From: Pseudomonas fluorescens
GTDB taxonomy: Bacteria > Pseudomonadota > Gammaproteobacteria > Pseudomonadales > Pseudomonadaceae
Assembly (NCBI RefSeq): GCF_000802965.1
Contig: NZ_JSAK01000001.1
Coordinates: 1-64,000, forward strand
Direction of reading: 5' to 3'
DNA: 64,000 nucleotides
The notes beneath the pieces are model-generated. The model had not been told where the DNA came from and did no database searches. It was given only the letters and a program-made list of their open reading frames with translations. Made by a program: the position numbers and the translations under genes. Below, piece after piece: positions 45,955 to 55,418 of this stretch. The first letter of the stretch is position 1. The number at the start of each line of letters is the position of its first letter.

Positions 45955-48198
45955 ATGGTACAGGTGAGAGCACACCAGCCGATCAACACCGACGGCAGTA
46001 TCAATCTCGAGGCTTGGCTCGATCACGCGGTCAGTGTCGATCTGGCACTGGATCGCGAAGCCTTGAAAGAAGCCTGCGAGTACGCTCGCGAGGCTGAACA
46101 ACAAGCCAATGCGGCGAAGAATTTGTGGTCGGAAGGCAACTCGAGTTTCCGCACCGGCCTTGAGATCGCGGAGATTCTGGCCGACCTCAAACTCGATCAG
46201 GACTCGCTGGTCGCTGCGGTGTTGTACCGTGGTGTGCGTGAAGGCCAGATTCAGTTGCCGGCGGTCAGTCAGCGCTTCGGTCCGCTGGTGGCCAAACTCA
46301 TCGACGGCGTGCAACGCATGGCGGCGATCAGCGACAGCCTGAGCCCGCGTAAATCCATGGTGATGGGCACCCAGGGCCAGGTCGAAAACCTGCGCAAAAT
46401 GCTGGTGGCCATGGTTGACGACGTACGTGTCGCTTTGATCAAACTGGCCGAACGCACCTGCGCGATCCGGGCGGTGAAAACCGCCGACGACGAGAAGCGC
46501 AATCGCGTCGCCCGTGAAGTCTTCGACATCTACGCGCCGCTCGCCCATCGGCTCGGTATCGGTCACATCAAGTGGGAACTGGAGGACTTGTCCTTCCGTT
46601 ATCTGGAGCCGGACCAGTACAAACAGATCGCCAAGTTGCTCCACGAGCGGCGACTGGATCGCGAGCGCTTCATCAGCGACGTGATGAGCCAGCTGAAAAA
46701 CGAATTGCAGGCTACCGGTGTCGATGCCGACATCAGCGGCCGGGCCAAACACATCTATTCGATCTGGCGCAAAATGCAGCGCAAGGGTCTGGAGTTCAGC
46801 CAGATCTACGACGTGCGCGCCGTTCGCGTGCTGGTGCCGGAAATGCGCGACTGCTACACCGCGCTCGGCATCGTCCACACCTTGTGGCGGCACATTCCGA
46901 AAGAGTTTGACGACTACATCGCCAACCCCAAGGAAAACGGCTACCGCTCGCTGCATACCGCAGTAATCGGGCCTGAGGGCAAGGTGCTGGAAGTGCAGAT
47001 CCGCACTCACGCCATGCACGAAGAGGCCGAGCTGGGGGTTTGTGCCCACTGGAAGTACAAAGGCACCGACGTCAAATCCGGCTCCAATCACTACGAAGAG
47101 AAAATCTCCTGGCTGCGTCAGGTGCTCGAGTGGCACGAAGAGCTGGGTGACATCGGCGGGTTGGCGGAGCAATTGCGGGTCGATATCGAACCTGATCGGG
47201 TTTACATCTTCACCCCGGACGGTCACGCCATCGACCTGCCCAAAGGCGCGACGCCGCTGGACTTCGCTTACCGCGTGCACACCGAAATCGGTCACAACTG
47301 CCGCGGCGCCAAGATCAACGGGCGCATCGTCCCGCTCAACTACAGCCTGCAAACCGGTGAACAGGTCGAGATCATCACCAGCAAGCACGGCACGCCGAGC
47401 CGTGACTGGCTGAACCCGAACCTGGGTTACGTCACCACATCGCGAGCGCGGGCGAAGATCGTCCACTGGTTTAAATTGCAGGCTCGCGATCAGAACGTCG
47501 CCGCCGGTAAAACCCTGCTCGAGCGCGAACTCAATCGTCTCGGTCTGCCGGCCGTGGATTTCGAAAAGCTGGCCGACAAAGCCAACATGAAAACCGCCGA
47601 AGACCTGTTTGCCGCCCTCGGTGCCGGCGATTTGCGCCTGGCGCAACTGGTCAACCTGGCGCAGCAACTGGTCGAGCCAGAGCGCGGCAACGAGCAACTG
47701 GAACTGATTCCGCGCAAGGCCACCGGTTACAAACCGGGCAAGCGTGGCGACATCCAGATCCAGGGCGTCGGCAACCTGATGACCCAGATGGCAGGTTGCT
47801 GCCAGCCTTTGCCGGGGGATGCGATCGTCGGTTACATCACCCAGGGCCGTGGCGTGAGCATTCACCGCCAGGACTGTGCTTCGGTGCTGCAACTGGGCGG
47901 GCGCGAGCCGGAACGAATCATCCAGGTCAGCTGGGGGCCGGTGCCGGTGCTCACCTACCCGGTGGACATCGTCATTCGCGCTTACGACCGTTCCGGATTG
48001 CTGCGTGACGTTTCTCAGGTACTGCTCAACGAGCGGATCAACGTGCTGGCGGTCAACACCCGCTCGAACAAGGAAGACAACACGGCATTGATGTCGCTGA
48101 CCATCGAGATTCCGGGGCTGGATGCACTGGGGCGGTTGTTGGGCAGGATTTCCCAATTGCCGAACATCATCGAAACCCGGCGTAACCGTACGCCTTGA
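45955..48198 (+). CDS. relA: GTP pyrophosphokinase RelA
   Basis: A 747-residue (p)ppGpp synthetase of the stringent response, activated by ribosomes with uncharged tRNA. Domains: N-terminal degenerate HD region (about 45-190, lacking the HD pair, as in RelA), synthetase (about 230-390: YDVRAVRVLV, KENGYRSLHTAV), TGS (about 405-465: DRVYIFTPDGHAIDLPKGATPLDFAYRVH), conserved-cysteine region (MAGCCQPLPGD) and C-terminal ACT domain (YDRSGLLRDVSQVLL). Full length, with no break visible. Confidence 0.96.
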   Translation: MVQVRAHQPINTDGSINLEAWLDHAVSVDLALDREALKEACEYAREAEQQANAAKNLWSEGNSSFRTGLEIAEILADLKLDQDSLVAAVLYRGVREGQIQLPAVSQRFGPLVAKLIDGVQRMAAISDSLSPRKSMVMGTQGQVENLRKMLVAMVDDVRVALIKLAERTCAIRAVKTADDEKRNRVAREVFDIYAPLAHRLGIGHIKWELEDLSFRYLEPDQYKQIAKLLHERRLDRERFISDVMSQLKNELQATGVDADISGRAKHIYSIWRKMQRKGLEFSQIYDVRAVRVLVPEMRDCYTALGIVHTLWRHIPKEFDDYIANPKENGYRSLHTAVIGPEGKVLEVQIRTHAMHEEAELGVCAHWKYKGTDVKSGSNHYEEKISWLRQVLEWHEELGDIGGLAEQLRVDIEPDRVYIFTPDGHAIDLPKGATPLDFAYRVHTEIGHNCRGAKINGRIVPLNYSLQTGEQVEIITSKHGTPSRDWLNPNLGYVTTSRARAKIVHWFKLQARDQNVAAGKTLLERELNRLGLPAVDFEKLADKANMKTAEDLFAALGAGDLRLAQLVNLAQQLVEPERGNEQLELIPRKATGYKPGKRGDIQIQGVGNLMTQMAGCCQPLPGDAIVGYITQGRGVSIHRQDCASVLQLGGREPERIIQVSWGPVPVLTYPVDIVIRAYDRSGLLRDVSQVLLNERINVLAVNTRSNKEDNTALMSLTIEIPGLDALGRLLGRISQLPNIIETRRNRTP

Positions 48199-48215
48199 AG
48201 GTGACTTCGATCCAT

Positions 48216-48302
48216 TGTGGGAGCTGGCTTGCCAGCGATGCAGACAGCTCGGTCTCTCTGGAGCATCGAGGTGATGCCATCGCTGGCAAGCCAGCTCCCA
48301 CA
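48216..48302. repeat. REPIN, family D
   Basis: TGTGGGAGCTGGCTTGCCAGCGATG and its inverse around about 38 bases, between relA and mazG. Confidence 0.9.
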
Positions 48303-48324
48303 GGTTTTGTGGTGAGACAGAAAA

Positions 48325-49161
48325 ATGACATACAGCCTTGAAGACCTGCTGCACCTGATGAACCGCTTGCGCGATCCGCAGTTCGGTTGCCCGTGGGACA
48401 TCAAGCAAACCTACGCCACCATCGTCCCGCACACCCTTGAAGAAGCCTACGAAGTCGCTGACGCCATCGAGCGCGGAGACTTCGATCACTTGCAGGGTGA
48501 GTTGGGCGATCTGCTGTTCCAGGTGGTTTATTACAGCCAACTGGCCAAGGAAGAAGGGCGCTTCGAATTTGCCGGCGTGGTCGACAGCATCACCCGCAAG
48601 TTGATCCGTCGACATCCCCACGTGTTCCCCACCGGCGATCTGTACGCACCGCTGGATGTCCCGCGTTTGAATGAAGAGCAGGTCAAACAGCGCTGGGAAG
48701 AGATCAAGGCTGAAGAGCGCGCGGAGAAATCCAGCGCACCGCAACAACTGTCCTTGCTCGATGACGTCCCCTCCGCGTTGCCGGCGCTGTCCCGTTCGGC
48801 AAAATTGCAGAAGCGTGCAGGACAGGTCGGTTTCGACTGGCCGGACGCGTTGCCGGTGTTGGACAAGGTCCGTGAAGAGCTTGATGAAGTGCTTGAAGCC
48901 ATGTCGGAAAATGATCCCGTGGCAGTGGCCGATGAGATCGGCGATCTGCTGTTTTCCGTGGTCAATCTGGCGCGTCATCTCAAGGTCGATCCGGAAACCG
49001 CACTGCGTGGCGCCAACAGCAAATTCGAAAGACGTTTCCGTTTTATCGAACAGGCATTGCGCGATACCCTGCGTCCCATAGAAGATTGCACCCTCGAAGA
49101 GTTGGACGCCCTGTGGGGCGAAGCCAAACGTCAGGAAAAGAATTTGCCCAGCTGCGGTTGA
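48325..49161 (+). CDS. mazG: Nucleoside triphosphate pyrophosphohydrolase MazG
   Basis: A 278-residue all-alpha NTP pyrophosphatase, two MazG repeats. First: LRDPQFGCPWDIKQTY and EEAYEVADAI...GELGDLLFQVV; second: REELDEVLEAM...ADEIGDLLFSVVNLAR (ExxE...ExxD metal site in each). It clears non-canonical NTPs and is known beside relA in many genomes. Confidence 0.95.
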   Translation: MTYSLEDLLHLMNRLRDPQFGCPWDIKQTYATIVPHTLEEAYEVADAIERGDFDHLQGELGDLLFQVVYYSQLAKEEGRFEFAGVVDSITRKLIRRHPHVFPTGDLYAPLDVPRLNEEQVKQRWEEIKAEERAEKSSAPQQLSLLDDVPSALPALSRSAKLQKRAGQVGFDWPDALPVLDKVREELDEVLEAMSENDPVAVADEIGDLLFSVVNLARHLKVDPETALRGANSKFERRFRFIEQALRDTLRPIEDCTLEELDALWGEAKRQEKNLPSCG

Positions 49162-49189
49162 GCAGTTGCCTAAGTGAGTAATAAGCACC

Positions 49190-49732
49190 ATGAGCATTTC
49201 CCTTCGCGACCAGTTGCTCAAAGCAGGGCTGGTCAACCAGAAGCAGGCCAAGCAGGTCAGCAAAGACAAACAGAAGCAGCAACGTCTGGCCCACAAAGGC
49301 CAGATCGAACTCGATGATTCCCAGCAGCGTGCGGCTCAGGAAGCCATGGCCGAGAAGGTCAAGCGCGATCAGGAACTCAATCGCCAGCAGCAGGAGAAGG
49401 TCGAAGCCAAGGCCCGCGCCGCACAGGTCAAGCAATTGGTCGAAGTGACGCGCCTGCCGAAGCTGACGACCGAGGACTACTACAACTTCGTCGATGACAA
49501 GAAGGTCAAGCGCATCTCGGTCAACACCCTGATGCGCAACAAACTCAGCAACGGTTCGCTGGCGATCGTGCACCACGCCGGCGGCTACGAAGTCATCCCG
49601 CGTGAAGCGGCCCTGAAGATCCAGGAGCGCGATCCACAGCGTATCGTGCAGCTGAATGTGCAGACCGAAGAAGTCGCTGCCGAGGACGATCCGTACGCGG
49701 CCTATCAGATCCCGGATGATCTGATGTGGTAA
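49190..49732 (+). CDS. DUF2058 protein (nucleoprotein/polynucleotide-associated, YaiL-like)
   Basis: A 180-residue basic, highly charged protein. N half is a lysine- and glutamine-rich coiled coil (LLKAGLVNQKQAKQVSKDKQKQQ); the C half (TEDYYNFVDDKKVKRISVNTLMRNKLSNGSLAIVHHAGGYEVIPREAALKIQERD) is the DUF2058 core. Function not established. It starts 28 bases after mazG and is closed by a hairpin. Confidence 0.88.
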   Translation: MSISLRDQLLKAGLVNQKQAKQVSKDKQKQQRLAHKGQIELDDSQQRAAQEAMAEKVKRDQELNRQQQEKVEAKARAAQVKQLVEVTRLPKLTTEDYYNFVDDKKVKRISVNTLMRNKLSNGSLAIVHHAGGYEVIPREAALKIQERDPQRIVQLNVQTEEVAAEDDPYAAYQIPDDLMW

Positions 49733-49783
49733 TTGCTACTCTGGTTTACATGTTTGTTAGTACATTGGTTGATTGATTAATTG

Positions 49784-49826
49784 AACCCGAAAGATTGTGT
49801 CGATACGATCTTTCGGGTTTTCTTTT
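49784..49826 (+). terminator. Rho-independent terminator
   Basis: AACCCGAAAGAT / ATCTTTCGGGTT around a twelve-base loop with a T-rich tail, 51 bases after the DUF2058 gene. Confidence 0.88.
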
Positions 49827-49910
49827 ACTTGGATTAATTAATCTTTAATGACTGATTAATTCTTGCGGAGAAAATAAATGGAATAAATTTAATGGATAAG
49901 GATATCTTCA

Positions 49911-50858
49911 ATGCTGCTAAGTATCGCTTCGTTACGCCAACCAACATTTAAATCGCAGTTATCGCACCCGCGAATGCCCGAACAATCCATCCTCGATTAT
50001 CTGGACGATGAACTGGCCGAGCGCGCTTACCTGGTGCGCCGAAAAATCAAGAATGCTGCAAAGGCCGTCCGGGAGAAGCATGGTGAGGCTGCGTGTGTTT
50101 TCTTTACCCTGCCTGAGTTTTTCTGGAACATTCCCTGGCATCAGGTTCGCAGTGAAGATGAACTGCACGAGCTGTGCTCTGCTTACCTGGAGAAGGTACC
50201 TGAGTGTGTGGCGTTGTTGATCAGCGAGCTGCCAGTGGAGCAATACGGCAAGATCGTTTTGCTGGCGGGTAGCTGCGCGACCCTTATCAAGGTCGGAGAG
50301 GGTGAGGCGAGCTACTACGATGTCATCAATTATGTGCTGACAATCACCAACAAGGAATATGAGGCAGATATTCCATTAATGTCGATGTGGCCGAAGCGCT
50401 ATGTATCAGGCATTGATTTTGGTAAACATGTAGGTGCTGAAGACGGCTATTGGTTATTCAAGTTGTTTGACGAAGTTGTAGTCAGGGTAAAGGACGTCAG
50501 TAGTGTGCAGGCCGAGCACAGTTATTTCGGTGGATATGAAGGGAAGTTTATCAATAGTCTGGTTCCAGGCTGCCCCTTCGGGATCAACTTATGTCTCGAT
50601 TATGCAATGTTGAAAGACGGTGAGCGGGACAGGGAAATTGAACTGGCGGGGGCGAAGATCGATTTTCTGATTGCCTGTGGCATGGACTTCAACTACGGCA
50701 AACTGCATCCGTCTTCCGTCCAGTACGCGATCCGTAATGACGGCATGGGCGACGGTGAATGCGAAGTGGTGAAACTTGAAGCGGGGCGGATCGTCAGTAT
50801 TGTCCCTGCGGTGGTGGTCGACGACACCCTTCATCTGTCGGCCATTCACATTACCTGA
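49911..50858 (+). CDS. Nitrilase-fold-like orphan protein
   Basis: A 315-residue protein with no family I know by name. Its middle resembles the carbon-nitrogen hydrolase (nitrilase) fold: candidate triad Glu69 (FTLPEFFW), Lys162 (MWPKRYVS) and Cys228 (PFGINLCLDY), in the right order, with VLLAGSC and ELAGAKIDFLIACGMDF around them as in nitrilases. The Lys-Cys distance (66) is longer than usual because of an insertion. The start (ATG 49911) has AAGGA nine bases upstream. AT-rich flanks and a lone position between terminators suggest an acquired gene. Activity is inference only. Confidence 0.65.
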   Translation: MLLSIASLRQPTFKSQLSHPRMPEQSILDYLDDELAERAYLVRRKIKNAAKAVREKHGEAACVFFTLPEFFWNIPWHQVRSEDELHELCSAYLEKVPECVALLISELPVEQYGKIVLLAGSCATLIKVGEGEASYYDVINYVLTITNKEYEADIPLMSMWPKRYVSGIDFGKHVGAEDGYWLFKLFDEVVVRVKDVSSVQAEHSYFGGYEGKFINSLVPGCPFGINLCLDYAMLKDGERDREIELAGAKIDFLIACGMDFNYGKLHPSSVQYAIRNDGMGDGECEVVKLEAGRIVSIVPAVVVDDTLHLSAIHIT

Positions 50859-50873
50859 GCCAGATGGCCCCGG

Positions 50874-50908
50874 TTGCAGCCTGCCCCTGCGTGGGGGGCA
50901 AGCTGCAA
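50874..50908. terminator. Hairpin between convergent genes
   Basis: TTGCAGC ... GCTGCAA with inner GCCCC/GGGGC pairs, just after the nitrilase-like gene. Possible terminator without a T-run. Confidence 0.45.
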
Positions 50909-50923
50909 GACTGAAGGTTATCC

Positions 50924-51112
50924 TCAACTGGTGGCGAGTTCGCGTTTGCGCTCGAGCATTTCCAGTTCGGCCTTGTAGTTATGCGCATCGCTCTCGGAAT
51001 GAAACATACCTACCAGCAGGTCTTGTTGATGCACGTCCCAGATCCGGATACCGGCGGCTACGCCTTCGTGGGACATGTGTGAATCGTCGCGTTCAGTTAC
51101 TTTTACAGTCAT
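50924..51112 (-). CDS. Small conserved hypothetical protein
   Basis: A 62-residue soluble protein (MTVKVTERDDSHMSHEGVAAGIRIWDVHQQDLLVGMFHSESDAHNYKAELEMLERKRE). The shape (strands then a helix) is like short DUF-type modules. Ribosome site GGAG eight bases upstream. Function unknown; no partner gene beside it. Confidence 0.65.
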   Translation of the reverse strand: MTVKVTERDDSHMSHEGVAAGIRIWDVHQQDLLVGMFHSESDAHNYKAELEMLERKRELATS

Positions 51113-51334
51113 CTGCTAGCTCCAATCTCTGTTATCTGCAGCAAGGCGTGTGCAGGACTCTGTTATAGAGTTTGGTAGCTTGCTAAGTAAATGACGCATT
51201 TCCGTAACGGACTTTTGCAAAAACTGAAAAAAACGCGCAGGCCTTGCAGGGCGCGGCATTCGGTCGCAGGGCCTTAAGTTTCATGACAAAAGCTTCATGT
51301 TTAGTGCTAAAAATCCTGGCTTGAAATGCATACC

Positions 51335-51399
51335 TGTAGGAGCCGGCTTGCTGGCGATGGCGATCTCGAGGACACCATCGCCAGCAAGCCGGCTCCTAC
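51335..51399. repeat. REPIN, family A, short spacer
   Basis: TGTAGGAGCCGGCTTGCTGG and its inverse with about ten bases between. It lies in a 410-base gap that otherwise holds only the fabB terminator. Confidence 0.9.
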
Positions 51400-51464
51400 C
51401 GTGGGATGGGGTACATCCGTGGAATCAGGGCGGCCTATCAAATCCGTCAGCGATTTTCTGGGCA

Positions 51465-51497
51465 AAAAAAAACGCCCCGAACCAGTCGGGGCGTTTT
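51465..51497 (-). terminator. Terminator of fabAB
   Basis: AACGCCCCG / CGGGGCGTT with T-rich tail (nine T residues) on the minus strand, 25 bases after fabB. Confidence 0.9.
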
Positions 51498-51521
51498 CAT
51501 GTGCGGCTCAGCTGCGGGGAA

Positions 51522-52742
51522 TTACTTACCTTCCCAGCGCTTCAGTACCAGCGTGGCGTTGGTGCCACCGAAGCCGAAGCTGTTGCTCATCACGGTGTTG
51601 ATGGTGGCGTTTTCGCGGGTCTTGGTCAGCACCGGCAGGTCAGCCACTTCTGGGTCCAGCTCGTCGATGTTGGCGGAACCGGCAATGAAGTTGCCTTCCA
51701 TCATCAGCATGCAGTAGATCGCTTCGTGAACGCCGGCGGCGCCCAGGGAGTGACCGGACAGGCTCTTGGTGGAGCTGATGGCCGGAGCCTTGTCGCCGAA
51801 CACTTCACGCACACCCTTCATTTCCGCGACGTCGCCGACCGGAGTCGAAGTGCCGTGGGTGTTCAGGTAGTCGATCGGAGTGTCGACGGTGGACAGCGCC
51901 TGCTGCATGCAGCGGATCGCGCCTTCGCCGCTTGGGGCGACCATGTCGTAGCCGTCGGAAGTCGCGCCGTAGCCAACGATTTCCGCGTAGATCTTCGCGC
52001 CACGAGCGAGAGCGTGTTCCAGCTCTTCAACCACGACCATGCCGCCACCGCCGGCGATGACGAAACCGTCACGGTCAGCGTCGTAGGCACGGGAGGCTTG
52101 CTCCGGGGTGTCGTTGCGCTTGCTGGACAGTGCGCCCATGGCGTCGAACAGGAACGACTGGCTCCAATGCTCTTCTTCACCGCCGCCGGCGAACACGATG
52201 TCCTGCTTGCCCATCTGGATCTGTTCCATGGCGGTACCGATGCAGTGAGCACTGGTGGCGCAGGCAGACGCGATGGAGTAGTTCAGGCCCTTGATCTTGA
52301 ACGGAGTGGCCAGGCAAGCGGAAACGGTGCTGCTCATGGTCCGCGTTACGCGGTATGGGCCGACGCGCTTGACGCCTTTCTCGCGCAGGATGTCCAGCGC
52401 TTCCATCTGGTTCAGCGTGGAGGCGCCACCGGAACCGGCGATCAGGCCGGTACGCGGGTTGGACACTTGCTCTTCGGTCAGGCCGGAGTCAGCAATAGCG
52501 TCTTTCATGGCCAGGTAGGCGTAAGCCGCCGCGTGGCCGACGAAGCGATAGATCTTGCGATCGATCAGTTCTTCAAGGTTGAGGTCAATGGAGCCGGAAA
52601 CCTGGCTACGCAGACCCATTTCGGCATATTCCGGGTTGAACCGGATGCCAGGGCGGCTTGCACGCAGGTTAGCGGAGACGGTCTCTTTGTCATTGCCCAG
52701 GCACGAAACAATGCCCAGACCAGTGATAACGACGCGGCGCAT
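51522..52742 (-). CDS. fabB: 3-oxoacyl-ACP synthase I
   Basis: A 406-residue condensing enzyme that elongates fatty acids and is needed for unsaturated ones. Nucleophile Cys in [13 protein letters not shown]; the two catalytic histidines are in [11 protein letters not shown] and [12 protein letters not shown] terminus [17 protein letters not shown]. It follows fabA by 11 bases in one operon, the standard unsaturated fatty acid pair. Confidence 0.96.
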   Translation of the reverse strand: MRRVVITGLGIVSCLGNDKETVSANLRASRPGIRFNPEYAEMGLRSQVSGSIDLNLEELIDRKIYRFVGHAAAYAYLAMKDAIADSGLTEEQVSNPRTGLIAGSGGASTLNQMEALDILREKGVKRVGPYRVTRTMSSTVSACLATPFKIKGLNYSIASACATSAHCIGTAMEQIQMGKQDIVFAGGGEEEHWSQSFLFDAMGALSSKRNDTPEQASRAYDADRDGFVIAGGGGMVVVEELEHALARGAKIYAEIVGYGATSDGYDMVAPSGEGAIRCMQQALSTVDTPIDYLNTHGTSTPVGDVAEMKGVREVFGDKAPAISSTKSLSGHSLGAAGVHEAIYCMLMMEGNFIAGSANIDELDPEVADLPVLTKTRENATINTVMSNSFGFGGTNATLVLKRWEGK

Positions 52743-52753
52743 GCGAATAACCC

Positions 52754-53269
52754 TTAGAAGTTGTCAGTGGAGGTGAAAACGCCGACCCGGAGGCCTTCGG
52801 CGGTGTAGATTTCGCGACCGTCGACAGTGACCGAACCGTCGGCGATGGCCAGGTTCAGCTTGCCTTTCAGGACGCGCTTGATATGGATGTTATAGGTGAC
52901 TTTCTTGGCGGTCGGCAGAACCTGGCCGAAGAATTTCACTTCGCCCGAACCCAGCGCACGGCCGCGGCCCGGCAGGCCTTGCCAGCCCAGGAAGAAGCCG
53001 ACCAGTTGCCACATGGCGTCGAGGCCCAGGCAGCCCGGCATCACCGGATCGCCTTCGAAGTGGCAGGCGAAGAACCACAGGTCCGGAGTGATATCCAGCT
53101 CGGCGACCAATTCACCTTTGCCGTACTTGCCACCTTCTTCGCTGATCAGGGTGATGCGATCAACCATCAGCATGTTCGGGGCGGGCAGTTGCGCGTTACC
53201 TGGGCCGAACAGCTCACCGCGACTGCAGCGCAGCAGGTCTTCCCGGGTAAAGGCGTTTTGTTTGGTCAT
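52754..53269 (-). CDS. fabA: 3-hydroxydecanoyl-ACP dehydratase/isomerase
   Basis: A 171-residue hot-dog enzyme that makes the cis double bond at the C10 stage. Catalytic His and Asp lie in [32 protein letters not shown] ribosome site. Divergent from nothing close: a 247-base gap separates it from the hybrid kinase gene on its upstream side, and a palindrome-like site (53403-53416) lies in that gap. Confidence 0.96.
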   Translation of the reverse strand: MTKQNAFTREDLLRCSRGELFGPGNAQLPAPNMLMVDRITLISEEGGKYGKGELVAELDITPDLWFFACHFEGDPVMPGCLGLDAMWQLVGFFLGWQGLPGRGRALGSGEVKFFGQVLPTAKKVTYNIHIKRVLKGKLNLAIADGSVTVDGREIYTAEGLRVGVFTSTDNF

Positions 53270-53402
53270 GCGAGCTCCTCAATAGTCCCATGCGGCAGGT
53301 GGGGCAAATCTTCCCGGCCGATCGAAGCGTTCATGCCTCGAACCGGCAGCCTACTCATAGACTATTGCGTTGTGGTGAAAGTCACAGCACCAAGGACATG
53401 AA

Positions 53403-53416
53403 TGTACACTTGTGCA
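53403..53416. promoter_or_regulatory. Candidate operator upstream of fabA
   Basis: TGTACACTTGTGCA: arms TGTACA and TGTGCA mirror each other with one mismatch, about 135 bases upstream of the fabA start. fabAB of pseudomonads is regulated by TetR-type DesT/FabR proteins that bind short palindromes; this one does not match the published DesT site closely, so it is tentative. Confidence 0.35.
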
Positions 53417-53516
53417 CTGAAATTTTTATTCAAGCCCCTTTTCGGGCCTGTTCGGGTGCCTAAGACTGCCGCACTTTCGCCTTTCACGCCAGTCGCAGAT
53501 GCTCGAAAGGCCTGTA

Positions 53517-55418
53517 CTACTGCACCCAGCGTTGCAGAATTTGCTGCAGATCATTGCGTTTGAAAGGCTTGGCCAGGTAATCGTTCATTCCCGCCGACAA
53601 GCAGGCTTCGCGATCGCCCTGCAAGGCATTGGCGGTCAGGGCGATGATCGGCAAGTCGGTGCAGCCGGGCAGTTGGCGGATCAGTCGAGTGGCCTCGTAG
53701 CCGTCGATGATTGGCAGTCGGCAGTCCATCAGGATCGCTTCGAAAATCAGACTCTCGGCACTGCGCACGGCCTGCGCGCCATCAACAGCGACGCTGACAG
53801 TAAAGCCCAGACTGCGCAACATTGCCTCAATGACGGTCTGGTTGACCGGGTTGTCCTCGACCAGCAACACATTGCGCCCTTCACCATCACCGTTGCCGCT
53901 ATGCGCGCGGGGTGTCAGCACCGGCAACGGCTGCTGATGGAGCGCCAGCGGGATTTCCAGAGTGAACACCGAGCCTCGACCTTCTTCGCTCTGGGCGCGC
54001 AAGGTGCCGCCCATGCGTTCGGCAAGTGTGCGGGCAATCGGCAGGCCCAGGCCGGTGCCACCGTAACGCCTTGAAATGGAGCTATCGGCCTGCTGGAACG
54101 CGTTGAACATCAGTTCCAGGCTTTCGGCCGGAATCCCGATCCCGCTGTCGCGCACGGTGCAAGTGAACCACAACAATTCGTGATCCAGCGATTGCCACTG
54201 CGGTTCGATGGAAACGCGACCCTGCTCGGTGAACTTCAGTGCATTGCCGACCAGGTTGACCAGAATCTGCCGAATCCTCGTCGGATCGCCCTGAACCTGC
54301 AACGCACGCATGTCCTCGGGGATCAGCAATTGCAGATCCAGTCCGCGCTGTGCGGCGCTGTGCTGGAATGACTGGGCGCAACTGCCAATCAGGTCCGCGA
54401 GGTTGAACGGAATGTGTTCCAGCTCCAGTTCCGAACGTTCGATACGCGAGAAATCCAGAATGTCGTTGATGACTTTAAGCAGGTGTTCAGTGGACTCCGA
54501 GGCCAGCGCCGCGTACTCCACTTGTTCCTCGGTCATGTCAGTGGTTTCCAGCAACTGCAGCATGCCCAGCACGCCGTTCATTGGCGTGCGCAGTTCGTGG
54601 CTCATCATGGCGAGGAAGTCGGACTTGGCGTTGTTGGCCTTTTCCGCTTCTTCGCGGGTCTGGATCAGTTGCGCCATGGCCTGATGCTGCTCACGGCTGG
54701 CCTGTTCGAGTCCGCTGGCGAGGTTGTTGATGTGTTGTGACAGTGCGCCCAATTCGGTGTCGTCGACGATGGGCAAAGGTGTTTTGTAGTCGCCTTCCTG
54801 GATCGCCTTGACCGCGTTGCCGATGTCGCGGATCGGCTGCGACAGGCTTCCCGCCAGGCGTCGTGCGAGCAGGAAGGTAAACAGCAGGGCGAATAGCGCC
54901 AGAATGCCGGCCTTGAGCAGGATCTCCTGCTGGCGCTGGCTGAATGCATCGTTGGACAGGCCGACGATCACCCGGCCCAGGTAATCTTCGGCGAGGGCAG
55001 TGGTGGCGGTCTTGCTGTCCTGAAAAAAGTCATTGTGCAACGGGATCCGTTGCAAGCGCACGGGCGCCTGGAACACTTCCACCTGATGGGGACGATTGTG
55101 GTTTGTCGACGGTTGCTCGACGTACACGAGAATCCGGTTGGCGCTGTCCTGAATCTCCAGAAACCGCACGTTGGGGGTGGCCAGCGTGGCCTTGAGCAGA
55201 CTTTCAAGCACCTCGTTATTGCCCGAAATCACCCCGTACTCGGTGGCCGGAGCCAGTTGGTTGGCGATCAACTGGCCGGTGTGGTTGAGCTCCTGGCGCA
55301 GATCCTGGATCCGCACGAAGGTGAAGAAGCTGATCAGCAACAACGTCAACAGCAAGGCCGGGCCCAGACTGATGAGCTGGGTCCGGGTGTTGATATCCCA
55401 ACGGCGACGGAAGGTCAT
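53517..55418 (-). CDS. Hybrid sensor histidine kinase
   Basis: A 633-residue membrane kinase: TM1 about 15-37, periplasmic region to about 165, TM2 about 168-188 (LLKAGILALFALLFTFLLARR), HAMP, HisKA with His in AMMSHELRTPMNGVLGMLQLL, HATPase (LVGNALKF, DSGIGIPAESLE, GGTGLGLPIARTL) and a C-terminal receiver (VEDNPVNQ, acceptor Asp in ILMDCRLPIIDGY, Lys in LAKPFKR). No Hpt domain is seen, so it needs an outside phosphotransfer partner. By synteny with fabA and gpsA it corresponds to PA1611 of P. aeruginosa, which acts in the RetS/GacS network. It overlaps the binding-protein gene by four bases. Confidence 0.92.
   Translation of the reverse strand: MTFRRRWDINTRTQLISLGPALLLTLLLISFFTFVRIQDLRQELNHTGQLIANQLAPATEYGVISGNNEVLESLLKATLATPNVRFLEIQDSANRILVYVEQPSTNHNRPHQVEVFQAPVRLQRIPLHNDFFQDSKTATTALAEDYLGRVIVGLSNDAFSQRQQEILLKAGILALFALLFTFLLARRLAGSLSQPIRDIGNAVKAIQEGDYKTPLPIVDDTELGALSQHINNLASGLEQASREQHQAMAQLIQTREEAEKANNAKSDFLAMMSHELRTPMNGVLGMLQLLETTDMTEEQVEYAALASESTEHLLKVINDILDFSRIERSELELEHIPFNLADLIGSCAQSFQHSAAQRGLDLQLLIPEDMRALQVQGDPTRIRQILVNLVGNALKFTEQGRVSIEPQWQSLDHELLWFTCTVRDSGIGIPAESLELMFNAFQQADSSISRRYGGTGLGLPIARTLAERMGGTLRAQSEEGRGSVFTLEIPLALHQQPLPVLTPRAHSGNGDGEGRNVLLVEDNPVNQTVIEAMLRSLGFTVSVAVDGAQAVRSAESLIFEAILMDCRLPIIDGYEATRLIRQLPGCTDLPIIALTANALQGDREACLSAGMNDYLAKPFKRNDLQQILQRWVQ

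Noticed and set aside
45907..49296. Very long minus-strand open frame (1129 codons) across relA and mazG
   Set aside because: It is antisense to two well-identified genes with clear catalytic motifs, has low-complexity His/Gln/Val-rich composition typical of the reverse frame of GC-rich genes, and shows no ribosome site or family.
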